Assembly (NCBI GenBank): GCA_946699065.1 | Contig: CAMPDV010000504.1 | Coordinates: forward strand, 62,001 to 126,000 | Reading direction: 5' to 3' | Origin: Loxodes magnus | Lineage: Eukaryota; Ciliophora; Karyorelictea; Loxodida; Loxodidae | Length of the DNA stretch: 64,000 bases | Notes under the pieces: model-generated | Told to the model about the DNA's origin: nothing | Seen by the model: only the letters and a program-made list of their open reading frames with translations | Databases searched by the model: none | In this document: positions 25,001 through 36,130 of the stretch, in pieces | Layout of the letters: every line of letters starts with the position of its first letter | Position numbering within the stretch: the stretch's first letter is position 1 | Position numbers and translations under genes: made by a program

Positions 25001-25229
25001 AATAAAGTCTTACTAATAAGGAGCTTTATGTTATTTATAAATCAAAATTTAAAAAAAATTTTCAAGATCTTTATGTTAAAGTTCTTCAACTATTCTTCCT
25101 CAATATTAGTATGTTTTTTAAAAACATTATCTTCTCATTTATTTACAAATTAAGAAAAAATTTCAAAATCCATATACATATTGTTTCTTTTTCTTGGATT
25201 TAAGAGTCTTCTTGCTTATTAAAAGCTTT

Positions 25230-25530
25230 TAGAAGATCGTTAGTTCGTTATTTCTCTATCTTCTTTGGCTTCTAACTAACCAGTTGAAAAGTTCCATTTC
25301 TTTACAGCCTTATCATCAATTCCCAATACAATTCATTTCTGGTCACTTGATATCGCTACAGATAGTATAAGATTCATACGTCCCTACAAATTATTCTTTA
25401 AATAACCATTTGTAACTTCCCATATCTTTATTGTAGTATCATAACTTCCCGATACGATAAAGTTTTTTTGGAGGAAAAGGCAAAAGATCATACAGAACTC
25501 CAATGTACCTACATAATTTGATCTGAATAT
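25230..25530 (-). pseudogene. WD40-repeat gene fragment
   Basis: Minus-strand decoding gives two successive WD40 blades. The first reads HWSSVWSFAFSSKKT followed, after a one-base frame change in an A-run near 25470, by IVSGSYDTTIKIWEV. The second reads ILSVAISSDQKWIVLGID and then DKAVKKWNFSTGQL. Typical GH...V.S.AFS...SGS.D.TIK.W spacing is kept, and two tryptophans are TGA. Only part of a propeller is present. Flanking exons were not found, so it may be an exon of a host gene or, more likely given the frame break and neighbours, a relic. Confidence 0.7.
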
Positions 25531-26270
25531 AAAGAATTACCTTTAGTTTAGTCCTATTTTATTATTTTTGAAAGTTTAAAAAAACATAAGTTAGATAAGA
25601 TTTCATATTTAGAAAGAAGAATCAGAATTCTACCTAAGGAGTCATTTCGTTATCTTAAAAATTTTCGTAAATAAATACATTTATTAAATTGTATTTCTTT
25701 AGTTTTCCATTTTAATTTAATAACTTACTTTAATAATTGCTCAATTATAGTAACTCATATTATGAATTAAAAATGATATACCAGACTTAATTTAATTGTA
25801 ATAAAGTATTTAAATAATTAATTTGCTAATTATACTTATAAATGAATTATCATTAAAACATAATTTTAAATTTAATCCTTTTAGTTAATCTAAATATAGA
25901 AATAATATTTTAACTCTTATTTTCTGTATATTTTCACTATAATTTTCATATTAACAAAATTAAATAAAATTAATTATCATTGTGATTTTTAATTTTTGCT
26001 ATAAGCAAAACTGTATTAAAATTAGTTTAAATAGATCTATGATTTGTTTATTTTTAAATAAGCAATTTTTATATAAATTAAATAGAATAATATTCTATAC
26101 AATAATCAATGGAAAAGTTACTAATATTTATTTATATAAAAAAGCTTTAATATTAAATAAAATATACTTAATAGTAAATATTTTATAATCTATTTTTAGT
26201 AAACTAATTTTAGGAAAAAACTAATACTTAAAATTAATTTTTTAGTTATAGTTTAAATTATTTACTGCTA
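25531..26270. other. AT-rich stretch between WD40 and kinase relics
   Basis: No motif-bearing frame on either strand. Confidence 0.35.
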
Positions 26271-26299
26271 AGTTTTAATTTTATTAATTATTCGAAGCT

Positions 26300-26900
26300 T
26301 TTACTTTTTTTATTTCATCGGTAATTAATTATAATATCCTATTGAATAGCTCTCTGCTTCTTATAATTGCACTCTTCGAGTTACTTCTTCCAAAATACAA
26401 CATTCAAAGAAAATATGTTCAATTATTTGTTGTATTTTGTTCTTGAAATAATTAATTCCGAAGCAAGGTGACAGATATTATAAGATTGTCTGTTTAATTC
26501 TATAAATTTGTATTTGGTACTTATCTTGATAATCCGAAATCAGTAATCTTAACTCTCAATTCGGAACCCAACAAAGTGTTTTTATTCTTCATATCCCAGA
26601 AATATTTTTCTAATGCATATAATAACTTAATATTATTTACACACTTATTTATTAACGTAATTTCCAAGATTTTTCCTTAGGAATATGTAATAAATGTAGT
26701 AAACTTTAAGACAATAATTCCATTACTAATATAGGAAAGATTAACAATATCCATACAACATTATTATATTCGAATGCCTTATTAAATAAGTCAACGCTAT
26801 CTCTATACTCCAAATACTGTATTGCTAATTAATTTATATTTTGATTATGCAATTTTTTATCGTAAACTCTATACTCCCTTATATAAATCCCTTGCAAATA
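26300..26900 (-). pseudogene. Protein kinase pseudogene (tyrosine-kinase-like fold)
   Basis: Minus-strand motifs in kinase order: EIALTYLIRHSNIIMLYGYC near 26780 (subdomains III-IV); MELLSQSLLHLLHIPKEKSW near 26710 (hinge and helix D); YFWDMKNKNTLLGSELRVKI near 26600 (catalytic loop, where HRDLKSxN has become FWDMKNKN); TDFGLSR at about 26548-26528; ASELI (APE loop) and YNKQLNIFSLNVVFWKK near 26400 (DIYSFGIVLWE equivalent). At least three frame changes separate these blocks, and the HRD histidine and arginine are lost, so it cannot be an active kinase. The glycine loop is only faintly visible near 26890. TAA/TAG-encoded glutamines occur throughout. Confidence 0.8.
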
Positions 26901-27419
26901 ATTCCAAACAAATCTAAACTTATTCTTCTAATTTTTTAGCTTTTGGAGTCTTAAACAATGTAACTTTAATTGAAGTCTAAACCATTTATAAATTTAATTA
27001 AATTTAAACTTTCAAAAAAATAATATAGCAGAACACAAAAATAAGAATTACTAAAAATTATATTTATTTAGGATTTAGAAATAATAATCATTTGTTTATT
27101 TAAATTTTTATAAATATTTATATTAAAAATAATTTATAGTACAACAAAAAATAAATAAAATTCATTATTTAAAAATTATTTAAGTTTATTAAAAACAGAT
27201 TAGGAAATAAAAAAGAACATTTACTTTAATATTAATATTAATTTTATTATTAAACCTAAATGAGAAAATAATAATTTTTATAGCAGTAAATTTTTTTTAA
27301 TTAAAAGATTAAATTTCTAGTTAATCTTTTATAAAGAATACAAATTTTATTTAAAATATAAATTTAAACTTTTTTTATTATTATTTTTAATTATAAATAA
27401 ATGTGTTAGAGTAATCTTT
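26901..27419. other. AT-rich stretch
   Basis: Possible remains of the kinase N-terminus to about 26960, then low-complexity A/T sequence without features. Confidence 0.35.
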
Positions 27420-28010
27420 AATTAGGGAAACATTTCCTCTTCAAATTAAAGACGATAAAGTTTTATTGTTCTTTGGTAAATTGTTCATGTCTTTATCTGA
27501 GTCAATTTCAAACTGAGATGATTCTTCTTTCTCTTCAAAATGCTTGCAGCATTGTTCTTACATCTCTTGTTAATTTTCTCCAGTTTATCTAAATAAATTC
27601 TAAGACCATTGTTGTCCTTATAATTCTATTTATTTTATTGCTATTAATTACCATAATCCTATTTGATTAGTGTCTCAATTGAATCAATTAATGCTAGCTA
27701 CTTTCTGTAAATACCTCCAAAGCAGTTACAATATAGCTTCTTGATGTTCAAAATTCTCTTCAATACTGCTCAATCTCTCTTTTTCACTTTAAGCATTACC
27801 TCCATATTGTCCAGTCTTTTGGCAACAATAGCAACGTTTTATTAAGGATTTGAAGTCAAAATTTTTTTTTAATTATAATTTTTCTCTCAATTTCCATATT
27901 ATCTATTTAAGGTTAGATTTTTATTTGGTAATATAGCTTCTTCCTTAATTTTCTATGTATACACTTCTTGTAATCAAATTTCCTTTCATATAGTCTTACT
28001 CAACTTCCTG
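27420..28010 (-). other. Protein-like region, possible decayed ORF1-like element
   Basis: A moderately GC-rich minus-strand block. One frame has RCYCCQKTGQYGGNA, spaced like a CCHC knuckle with H and the last C replaced. Another frame gives a coil-like LDNMEVMLKVKK and YLDKLEKINKRCKNN. It may be a decayed relative of the ORF1-only family, but no terminal stem-loop was found and the frames conflict. Confidence 0.3.
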
Positions 28011-28417
28011 GAAATATTAAATAATAATAATTTTATTTTAAAAATTAAAAATTTATATAATTAAATTAAAAAAATAATATAATCTAAATATTGAAAATTT
28101 TATATCCATTTTAGAAGAAAATCAAAGAATATTTAATATTTAAACAAAAAAGGTTGAATGATTATAAAAACCAAACTAATAAATAAAGAAATAACATTCT
28201 TTATTTAAAAAAGTAAATAAATAATAAATAAAGGCAAATATAAAAAAATGATAGTTAGGTATATAATCATAAGACTAAATTCACAAATAAATAATTAATA
28301 TATGAGATATGAGATATCTCAAATTTATAAGCAAATTAAATAAAAAAACTTAACTAGAAGACTATTTTATGCAAAAATTTATAATAATAATAATAGGATA
28401 AAATAAGTTTAGCAATT

Positions 28418-29190
28418 ATTGAGGATTTTCACCTCTTTATGCTGGCATCAATTTGCTCATGTGTTAAAAATAAAATTTTAAAAGTCTCTCTTCATCTATC
28501 CTCCCATTGCTCATGTAATTTCCAATTCTATCTTCATTTCTAATCAGATTTTTTTTGTTGATTTATCCTAATTCATTTAAATATAATCTCTCTCTGATTT
28601 GTCTCTACTTCATTTATTTTCTTCATCTGCTGTACTTGTATTATTCTTTATTTATTCCAATACTACGTCTTGAAATTTTGGAATTTCTTGCAGCGTCTTC
28701 ACAAGTGTTTTGTCGAATTGCAGTAGTAACAATTCTTCATTACTTTTTTTGGTTTAACCCTTGTCTTCATGTTGGTCTCTTCAATCATCATTGATCTCCC
28801 CTTTGTTCGTCTAGGTTCTTTTCTAATTTTTCCATTATGTTACTTGGATCAGATTGTTTCTTGAATTAATTTTAGGATTAGTTATTCTAGTCATAGGATA
28901 TGCTTCAGAAAGCGCTTAGTTCTCTTTCTTAGAAAATAAGTCTGGATTCTATTCCTTCCGCTAGGCTGAGATGCTCCATAAGCTTCTCATTATCCTTCCT
29001 CAGTTTCCTAACCTGTTGTTGGAGGTTTAGGACCACTTTGATGAGCTACTCCATGTTAATCTGATCAGAAGGATTAAATACTGACACCTCCTTGTGAAGA
29101 GCAGACTTCATTTGCTTTCTTAACTTTTCCTCCAATGTAGGATTTATTACGTTAATCGCTTTTTTAGGATTTCTTTTGGTAGTCATATCA
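28418..29190 (-). mobile_element. ORF1-only retroelement, copy 3 (intact CCHC)
   Basis: The minus-strand ORF starts at ATG 29186 (MTTKRNPKKAINVINP). A coiled coil follows (MEQLIKVVLNLQQQVRKLRK, then SRLIFQEREL), then a basic segment TNMKTRVKPKKVMKN and a perfect knuckle CYYCNSTKHLWRRC (about 28731-28689), then KKFQNFKTQYWNKQR. The knuckle and following residues align with copy 2 at 9.3 kb, including a TGA/TGG exchange at the second W. The 3' end at 28435-28421 is the stem GAGG/CCTC with loop TGAAAAT. There is probably at least one frame change between coil and knuckle. The protein would be an RNA-binding ORF1p/Gag-like chaperone; the role is inferred from the family. Confidence 0.8.
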
Positions 29191-29400
29191 TGCTTGAATT
29201 CCAGGTTGTTAAGATTAAGAAGAAGGTTAAGGGTAAGAAAAAGATGTCTGGCCAAGATTGGGTTCAGGTTTACTCTCCAACTTTTTGTGTGGTGCAGAAA
29301 CCTCTTTTGAATCTTTCTCATTTTTATTTTACTAAAAAGGCTATAAAATATAAAAATAAACAGAAGGTAGTTTAGAATAGATTTTAGTCGCAAATTTTTA

Positions 29401-29960
29401 ATCTACCGTTTCTAAAGTAAAAACTGATTCATAAAAATGAGATCGAGCAAATGCTTATAAAAATTCAGACAAAGAATTGCTTCTATAATAAATTCCCTGT
29501 GAAATATATTTTCTTGGAAAAAAATTACTGACCTTAATATAATATAGGCAGAAGTTAATTAGCGAAAAGAAAACTAGAAAAAATCAAAAAGATTTTGATA
29601 ATTAAAAAAATAATTTCAGGATCTAGATAAGTATATAATTAATCATGTTCTTATACTCAGTTATTTCAAAATAATCTAATTAATATTTCAAAATAGAAAT
29701 TATTTTCTAGTTTATAAGTTTAAAAAGATTAATATTTTTAATTCTAAACATTTTGACGTCTTTTTATTTAGTTTTTAAAGCATCAGGAAAAAATTAAATC
29801 TTTATGCCCTTTTATTTACTAAAGAATTTGCACAAATATCGTTTTTTATTAGCACATATTTATATTATATATAACTTCTAGATAAGTTAGGTCATAAGTA
29901 TATAATAATAGGATATAAACTTTATTTTTCATCTAATTTAGTATAAATTAAGATAAAAAG
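29401..29960. other. AT-rich stretch
   Basis: No gene or RNA recognised. A plus-strand frame at 29190-29390, antisense to the region upstream of copy 3, reads MSGQDWVQVYSPTF but has no support. Confidence 0.3.
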
Positions 29961-29970
29961 ATCTTTATTA

Positions 29971-30518
29971 TTTGAAAGAATATCCTATATTTGTATTCGA
30001 GAAAAAATTTAATAATTCTTGATTATTATTTAATTTATGTGCTTGCTCTAATATCATTTCTACTGTCATTTAAAAGAAATCTTCAACATTTTATCCTGTT
30101 TTTGCTGATGTTTCTAAAAAAGGAATTTTCTCTATTATGCTAATTTAAAACCTTCTTCATAAGAAATTTCTCTATCATATTTTTTATCTATCTTATTTCC
30201 AACTAAAATAAAGCAATTTTGAGATTTTACTCATTATCTATTATTTAAATATTAATCCTGTATTAATTGAAAGGATTTAAAATTATAAATATCATAAAGT
30301 AAAGTAACTGCTTGCATATGTTAATAGTACCTTCTTGAAATAGATTAGTATCTTTAAGCACCTTTTGAGTTTCAAATTTTTAGTAAAGCTTTATTTTATT
30401 GAATCTTCATCAAACGCTGCTTAAAATCAATGCCAACTGAGATGAAATCTTTATTATTTTCGAATTCTAATTTTTCGAATCTTCTCATCAAACTTTTATA
30501 TCCTGCATTACTTAATCC
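29971..30518 (-). pseudogene. Rab-family small GTPase pseudogene
   Basis: Minus-strand decoding covers almost the whole G domain: GLSNAGYKSLMRRFEKLEF (P-loop; GDSNVGKSS expected, so the Walker lysine is displaced), SVGIDFKQRLMKI (switch I/TIGIDFK), LLKIWNSKGAQRYQSISRRY (DTAGQERY has become NSKGAQRY), MQAVTLLYDIYNFKSF, ILVGNKIDKKYDREISYEEG (intact NKxD), and ETSAKTGQNVEDFF (intact SAK motif). A one-base frame change lies near 30130, just before IPFLETSAK. No C-terminal double cysteine for prenylation is visible after LEQAHKLNNNQ. The degraded nucleotide-binding motifs and frame break mark it as a pseudogene; it has no intron, so a retrocopy is possible. Confidence 0.85.
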
Positions 30519-30559
30519 ATTTAAAGAAAGTGAAATAAAGGAGGATTTTATTATATAAA

Positions 30560-31500
30560 TAAAAGTAAAGAAATATATTTAAATAATTTCCTTTTTCACT
30601 TTAATTCTTTAGAGTTAATAACCAATTTGTTTCATAATATTATAGTCTTTGATCTATCATAAAAACTAAACCTAGCATATATATAGCATATTAATTATTT
30701 CTTTAAACTTAATATCCGATAAGTCTAAGTTGACATGAATATTAGTATTTTCTGCTAATAGTAAGAGGAAACTTTCTTTAATCCTATAAATAATGAATAC
30801 TAAGTATTAATAGTAGAAGATTAATAATTTGATCTATATAATAATAATATAGTAATCTATTTTTTATTCAGTTATATGATAATTATAATTAAGTTGCAAT
30901 AAATTATTAGGAACATGTATATTCAAAATTTGTCCTTTATTTAAAATTAAATTTTCCAAAATAATTTTAAATACAAAAGTAATTAAAATATCTTTAATAC
31001 CCTTATATTTCCCTTGCTTATTAAGCTTTTTTTGCTTTACATCTACTTATATATTAACATTTTTTAATCAACCTTTATTTAGATAAACATACTATTTTAG
31101 TTAGTAAAAAAGGTTTGAAATTTATATTAATTAGTAGTTAATTGTATAATATTAAAATTATAAATAAATAACTATTAAATAAAAAATATCTAAAAAGCTA
31201 ATTAAGTAGTAATTAATATCAAGCTATCAAGATATTTAATTTTAAATTTATTTGCTATAAATGCATTTTAGAAATTAAAACACTATTTATGGGGAATTGG
31301 ATTCAGTTATTAATTATAAGTAGATACAAAAGTTTATATCTTAAATAAATTAATTATATACAAGTTATTAAAGCAACCTATATTAAAAGGTATTATTTTA
31401 TTTAGAAATTGTATAAATATATAGAAATATAGTAGAAATGTTTATAAATGGAGTTATAAATAGAATGTAGTTGTAAAAATGTGGAAAAATGCGAAACATA
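30560..31500. other. AT-rich stretch
   Basis: No recognisable gene, RNA or repeat. Confidence 0.35.
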
Positions 31501-31516
31501 AAATAGCTCAATCTTT

Positions 31517-32247
31517 AAAGTGATTTCACCTTTATTTGGTTTTGCACTATTAGTTTATGAAGAGATTTATCTCAATAATAATTTTCATCTTCGGAATAGA
31601 CTTGTATTATATCTTGATTTCCCTTATTTCTGCTGAGACTCGTCTTCATAAGCTTTCCTACGTCACATCCGTATTATATTTTGTTACAGTTTCCTGCTTC
31701 CATTATGAGATATTGTTTGTATAATTTATTGTTATTTCCTTCTATATAATTTTGCTTAATTTGTTCAATATATTCTAAATATTTTATTTCAAGTTTTTGT
31801 TCTTCTATTTTTCTTTCCAAAAATCCGCAAAAGTTTCTTATCTTGTGACCTTGCTTCCTGCATTATCAGCACCTTATTTTAATTATTCTATATATAAATT
31901 AAAGCTTACTATGTAACTTCTTTCTCTGTCTCTACATCCATAGGATCATAGTTCATCTTATTTTCAATTATTAGTTCTTTTCAGAATTTATTCTTTGTAA
32001 TCTTTATTCAGTATGCTGGATTATTGAGTATATTTGGCTATCAGAAGGTCTACTTGCAATATCTTATTTTAATCCATTGCTTTCTTTTTTCAGTTAATCA
32101 ATTTCTAATCTAGAAACACAGAATTTATTTGAAAGTTCTTAAACTACTGATATAATTTAAGATTTTCGTTTTGTTGAAGATTTATTTATATTTCTTATTG
32201 TATTTTATTGGTCTAGTTTAGAAAGTGTTATTTTTTGGTGCCATTTC
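31517..32247 (-). mobile_element. ORF1-only retroelement, copy 4
   Basis: The minus-strand ORF begins at ATG near 32244 (MAPKNNTF). After a frame change a coil follows (VVQELSNKFCVSRLEIDQLK), then NYDPMDVETEKEV, a knuckle RCWQCRKQGHKIRNFC (H to last C spaced by five), a second coil (LERKIEEQKLEIKYLEYIEQ) and an acidic tail NQDIIQVYSEDENYYWDKSL. The W in YYW is TGA. It is about 85% identical to copy 7 at 40.2 kb, which conserves the acidic tail with D/E and S/T exchanges. The 3' end is the stem-loop AAAGGTGAAATCACTTT at 31535-31519. It lies directly downstream of copy 5 in the same orientation. Confidence 0.75.
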
Positions 32248-32282
32248 ATAAATATAGTATAATAAAACTTAAAATAATTTAT

Positions 32283-32830
32283 TAAAGTTGCTTCGCCTTT
32301 ATTAGATTTGTCACATATTAACTTATAAAAAGTCTCGATAATTATCGTAAAACTCATTGAAATCGCTTGCTTCTACTGTAGATTCGTATTTTCAAATAAT
32401 TTAATAATTTTTAATCTATCCTTCTTTAACATTGATATTTTAATCCAATCTAAATACTTTCCAAACTTTTACTTGATTCTTCCTTTTGAGCATCTATTAT
32501 TTGCTAGTAATTAACTTAATCTTAAATTTTTCTAAATAGACCACCTTCAGATTTATAATAAATCTTGGTTAGCTATTTTCATAATTTTTAATTTTTGTTT
32601 TTTCTACTTTTGGTATCTCCTGCAGGATTTTATATATACCCTAGCCTTCTTCAGAATAAGCACAAAATTGGTCTTCTTTTTATTTAATGATTAATAGTTA
32701 ATTTTTTTTGTTTAATTAATATTTTAATTGATTATTCAATTTCATCGGATCATATATGACCTTTATTCATAATTATTCACGGTTTATTCGATCGAGATTT
32801 CATATTTCTTATATTTAAATTTTTAGGCTA
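32283..32830 (-). mobile_element. ORF1-only retroelement, copy 5 (decayed)
   Basis: The 3' end AAAGGCGAAGCAACTTTAAT at 32304-32285 matches the tail of copies 4 and 7 (TTTAATAAATTATT). Upstream on the minus strand are an acidic C-terminus EASDFNEFYDNYRDFL and, near 32750, YDPM equivalent to the family YDPMDVE. No intact knuckle was found. It sits about 40 bp from the start of copy 4, head to tail. Confidence 0.5.
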
Positions 32831-32999
32831 GAAGAGTTTTTTGACATTTATAACTGTAAAAGTTGCTTCTTTCAATTATAGAAGTTAATTAATATTTTAA
32901 TATTTTTATTATAATCTTGATATCCTCAATCCCAATTACTCTTGTTACAGTTTCATCTTTCCTTTCTTTCTTTTTTTCTTTTTCTATTCTAATAATTCT

Positions 33000-34030
33000 A
33001 GTCTTCTCACATAAGTTTCTTGAAAAAATATTTTTATTTATAAATATAAATATCCAAAAAACTTAGAAAAGGGTTTTATAACTTCTTAATCATATAATAT
33101 AAGGTGTCTAGTCATAATTCTCAATCTTTTACGGTTAGTCAATCCCTTATAATAGAATAGTATATACATTTAAAACGTACTTGAATGAATCATACTCTCC
33201 ACACATAAAATAGATAAATGACGATCGTAAAGATAATTTCGAAAATTATAGGATTGGATTCTAAGTTTGCATAAGCTGCTAAATTTTTGTCTAAATTATT
33301 TGTTCAATGTATTGTATGTAATTAGTGGAAACTGATTAAAGATTACTAAACTGTTTAGTATATATTTTAGCTGTTTTCATTCTCTTAAAATTTAAAGTAT
33401 CTGTATTATAGAAATAATGAATATTTTGTCTCTTATATATTTAGTAAATTTTTTTTATTTGCATTAATCTAGGAATTCTACAGATCAATACTATTAAGGT
33501 CTGATAATTGTTAAACTTGATCTTAGTATTTAAATTATTTTTCCAGTTGATAATGAAAAGAGAGCTTATTGCCAATCTTTGGAAATAAATGCTTTCTTTT
33601 TTCATTTTATAATATAATTTAATTTAAAAACTTTATTGCCATAATGTGTTTGAAAGGTAACAGTATAAATCTAAATAGCATGACGCGTTATAAGTTGAAA
33701 TTGTTGCTTAAAATGTTTTTCTTGAGATAATCTCATACTTGATTAAATTCTATTCAAAACACCATTTATTCCTTTCAAAATACTTTCATGTAGTTCTCTT
33801 TCATATTCTGCTTTAGTCAGTGTAAAAACTTTGCATATAGCTTTAGAATGTCAAGGAGTCACATTCTTATATCCCATTTGCTAAAAAGCAGTTTTTTATT
33901 GCAGCTATATACTTCAACGAGACTTCTCTACAAAGGGGGGTTCAAATTCTTCTTTTGATGTAGAATTACACCTAAATAAGTTACTTGTTCTTTTTAAATA
34001 ATAATAATATACTTAAATGTTGAGAGTTTT
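33000..34030 (-). other. Protein-like relic, possible LINE remnant
   Basis: Minus-strand QVTYLGVILHQKKN near 33980 resembles the YLGVIID thumb motif of LINE reverse transcriptases. Another frame near 33800 gives LTKAEYERELHESILKGING. Frames conflict and no catalytic motif was found; 33000-33500 shows nothing. Confidence 0.3.
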
Positions 34031-34034
34031 AGCT

Positions 34035-34830
34035 TTCCCTGGACTTTCAACCAGGAACCTGCTACCATTATTTTTACGTGGATGAATACCACAACCTTTC
34101 TTTTTATATGTGGTAGGTCACCACTAATAGTAACTTAATTTCTTGATAAAATTTTTTACTTTTGATTCAATTTTCAGTTATTCAGAGTTTATTTAAACTT
34201 CTTCATGTTCTTCGTTATTTTCTTATCCTTAGTTACTTTCAGGTTCAATATTGTAGTAAAACATGGTATGTTGAAATGCGGTAAAAACAATTTTTAATCG
34301 ATTTTTCTGATTTTGCTTCTAAATTTTTTTCCAATTTCTCTATTCGATTTTGTAAATTTTTAAGTTTTTCCTTCTTATTATTTTTCTTATTCAATTAATT
34401 TAGTTTAGTCTTTTCTATAACCATATTTGTTAATGAATAACTATCGATTGTAATTATTCATAAAATTATTGCTCTATTATTAAGTTATTTTAGATTAACT
34501 GACGACGTAGTATTAACATCTCATTATTTTAGCGTCAATACTGTTCATAAATTCTCTTATTTTTCTCCTTAATTGTATATTATTCTTCATACTTTTAGAT
34601 TAATTTTAACGTTTGGTCTAATTTATTTTATATTTTAGCTCAATTTCATTTTAAGTTTTTTCTATCTTTGCAGTTCCGATCATAATTTTACCTTTTGATG
34701 AGGAGCTCGATTCCTCTTGTTGTTATTGCTTTTTCTCTATTTTTTTTGCTGCTTTTCTTCTTAATTTCTAAGTTAATTTTTTTAGAGACGAACAGATTAT
34801 TCTATTTTTTTAATTAACATTAAAAATCTT
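34035..34830 (-). mobile_element. ORF1-only retroelement, copy 6 (decayed, triple hairpin)
   Basis: The minus strand shows the family order: Q/S-rich N-terminus (QEESSSSSKGKIM), DAKIMRCQYY at the knuckle position (second C changed to Y), a coil LKNLQNRIEKLEKNLEAKSE, an acidic part ESNQGQENNEEHEEV, then the 3' end. The knuckle and the coil lie in different frames. Three hairpins follow at 34124-34110 (GTGGT/ACCAC), 34092-34078 (GTGG/CCAC) and 34055-34038 (CCTGG/CCAGG). The last has loop TTGAAAGT, like the TTGAAAT loops of the other copies. Confidence 0.5.
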
Positions 34831-35425
34831 TATTATAAGATGAAATAAAATTACTATCTTTATATAAATTAAAACTAGTTTTTTTAATTTATTTATAATT
34901 TTTGCTTTTACCTTTAATATCCTAAACTTTAAATAATTCTTTCATTTTTAGATATCAAGATTTTATGTTAATCAAAGATAGAATAAAAGTTTGTTTATAT
35001 AATGTAGAATTATTTTTTAGAAGCATTAAATCAATTATCGTGACATCATCGTTAATAGGTTTCTCACGGTTTAGTTATTCATTTTTATTTAAATTTTCTA
35101 ATCAATTTATTTATCTAAATTTAGCCACCAAATGAAAGCCCGAAAGATTCTTCAAATTAAAATACTTCTTATTAAAAAATTATTCTAGAGTTTTGAGATA
35201 AATATCCCATTTTTCTAAAATAAAATCACAATAAATATTAGAAAAATAAGCTTAAGAAACCCTTCATTCAAATCTTGGATAAATTCGACGAGTCTCTTTT
35301 GAATTTGTACTTCCTTATCCTTGGTGATATCTAGTACAAGATTACTCTCAATGCAGTATACATTGAACCTGATTAACTAGAAGTTCTTAGGCTGCTGTTG
35401 ACATCCATATTTTATATAATATATC
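34831..35425 (-). pseudogene. Unrecognised host-like coding region
   Basis: The minus strand reads PKNFQLIRFNVYCIESNLVL, then DITKDKEVQIQKRLVEFIQD and LNEGFL. After a one-base frame change near 35250 it continues YCDFILEKWDIYLKTLEQFF and NLKNLSGFHLVAKFR. Composition and continuity are strongly protein-like and unlike the retroelements. I do not recognise the family. It could be a gene with a short intron at the frame change, or a relic. Confidence 0.4.
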
Positions 35426-35579
35426 AAAATTAAATTCTATATTTACTGTCCAAGAAACCATTTGAAAAATGCTTAAAAAGATTTTTCTATTATAAAATAA
35501 AGTAAAACTTATTATTTAAAAACTTATAATTTTACTTCTTTATCTATTTAATTAACTTAATTAATAACTAAATTATTAA

Positions 35580-36130
35580 AAAAGATGGAAGATATATAGA
35601 ATTCCCTATAATAGCGACTCTTCTTTAATTAATTTCAAAGAAGCTGAAAATTCATATAAAAAGCACAGACCGGAGCACAAAAACCTCCTAACAAGAGAAA
35701 ATGAGTTAGTACAAATTAAATAAGTAAACTTAATAATGAATGTATTAAGGTAACTAATAAAATATTACATTCAAAAACCGGAAAATTAATTCATAAGCGT
35801 TCCACTAAAACTGCTTAGAAATTCTCTTCAATTTTGGCATTAATTGTAGTATTTAATGAAAGTGAAACTAACCTAAAAATATATAAACAATTTAGCCGCT
35901 TAAAATAATACCACTAAAAATATGAAACGATTACCCAAGAAATCTTTTAAAAAATAAGATAATCTACACATTAGATCTAAATATATGGCTTCAAATCCTA
36001 ATTAAAATTCAAATAAAATAATCCTTTTATGGTACCAAAAAATATAAGCATAAAATTTATTTTTTAATAATACTAATTAATAATTCTATTAAGTTTCAAA
36101 TATTGAAAGTAGTCAAAAAAAAAAATTACT
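35580..36130 (+). other. Weak protein-like stretch
   Basis: A plus frame near 35650-35870 reads QTGAQKPPNKRKWVSTNQIS but has no recognisable domain. The rest is AT-rich. Confidence 0.2.

Noticed and set aside
34003-34060. Minus-strand RFLVESPGKAKTL resembling the topoisomerase IA VESPAKAKT motif
   Set aside because: It lies in the terminal hairpin of an ORF1-like element, no other topoisomerase motif is nearby, and the hairpin arms explain the sequence.
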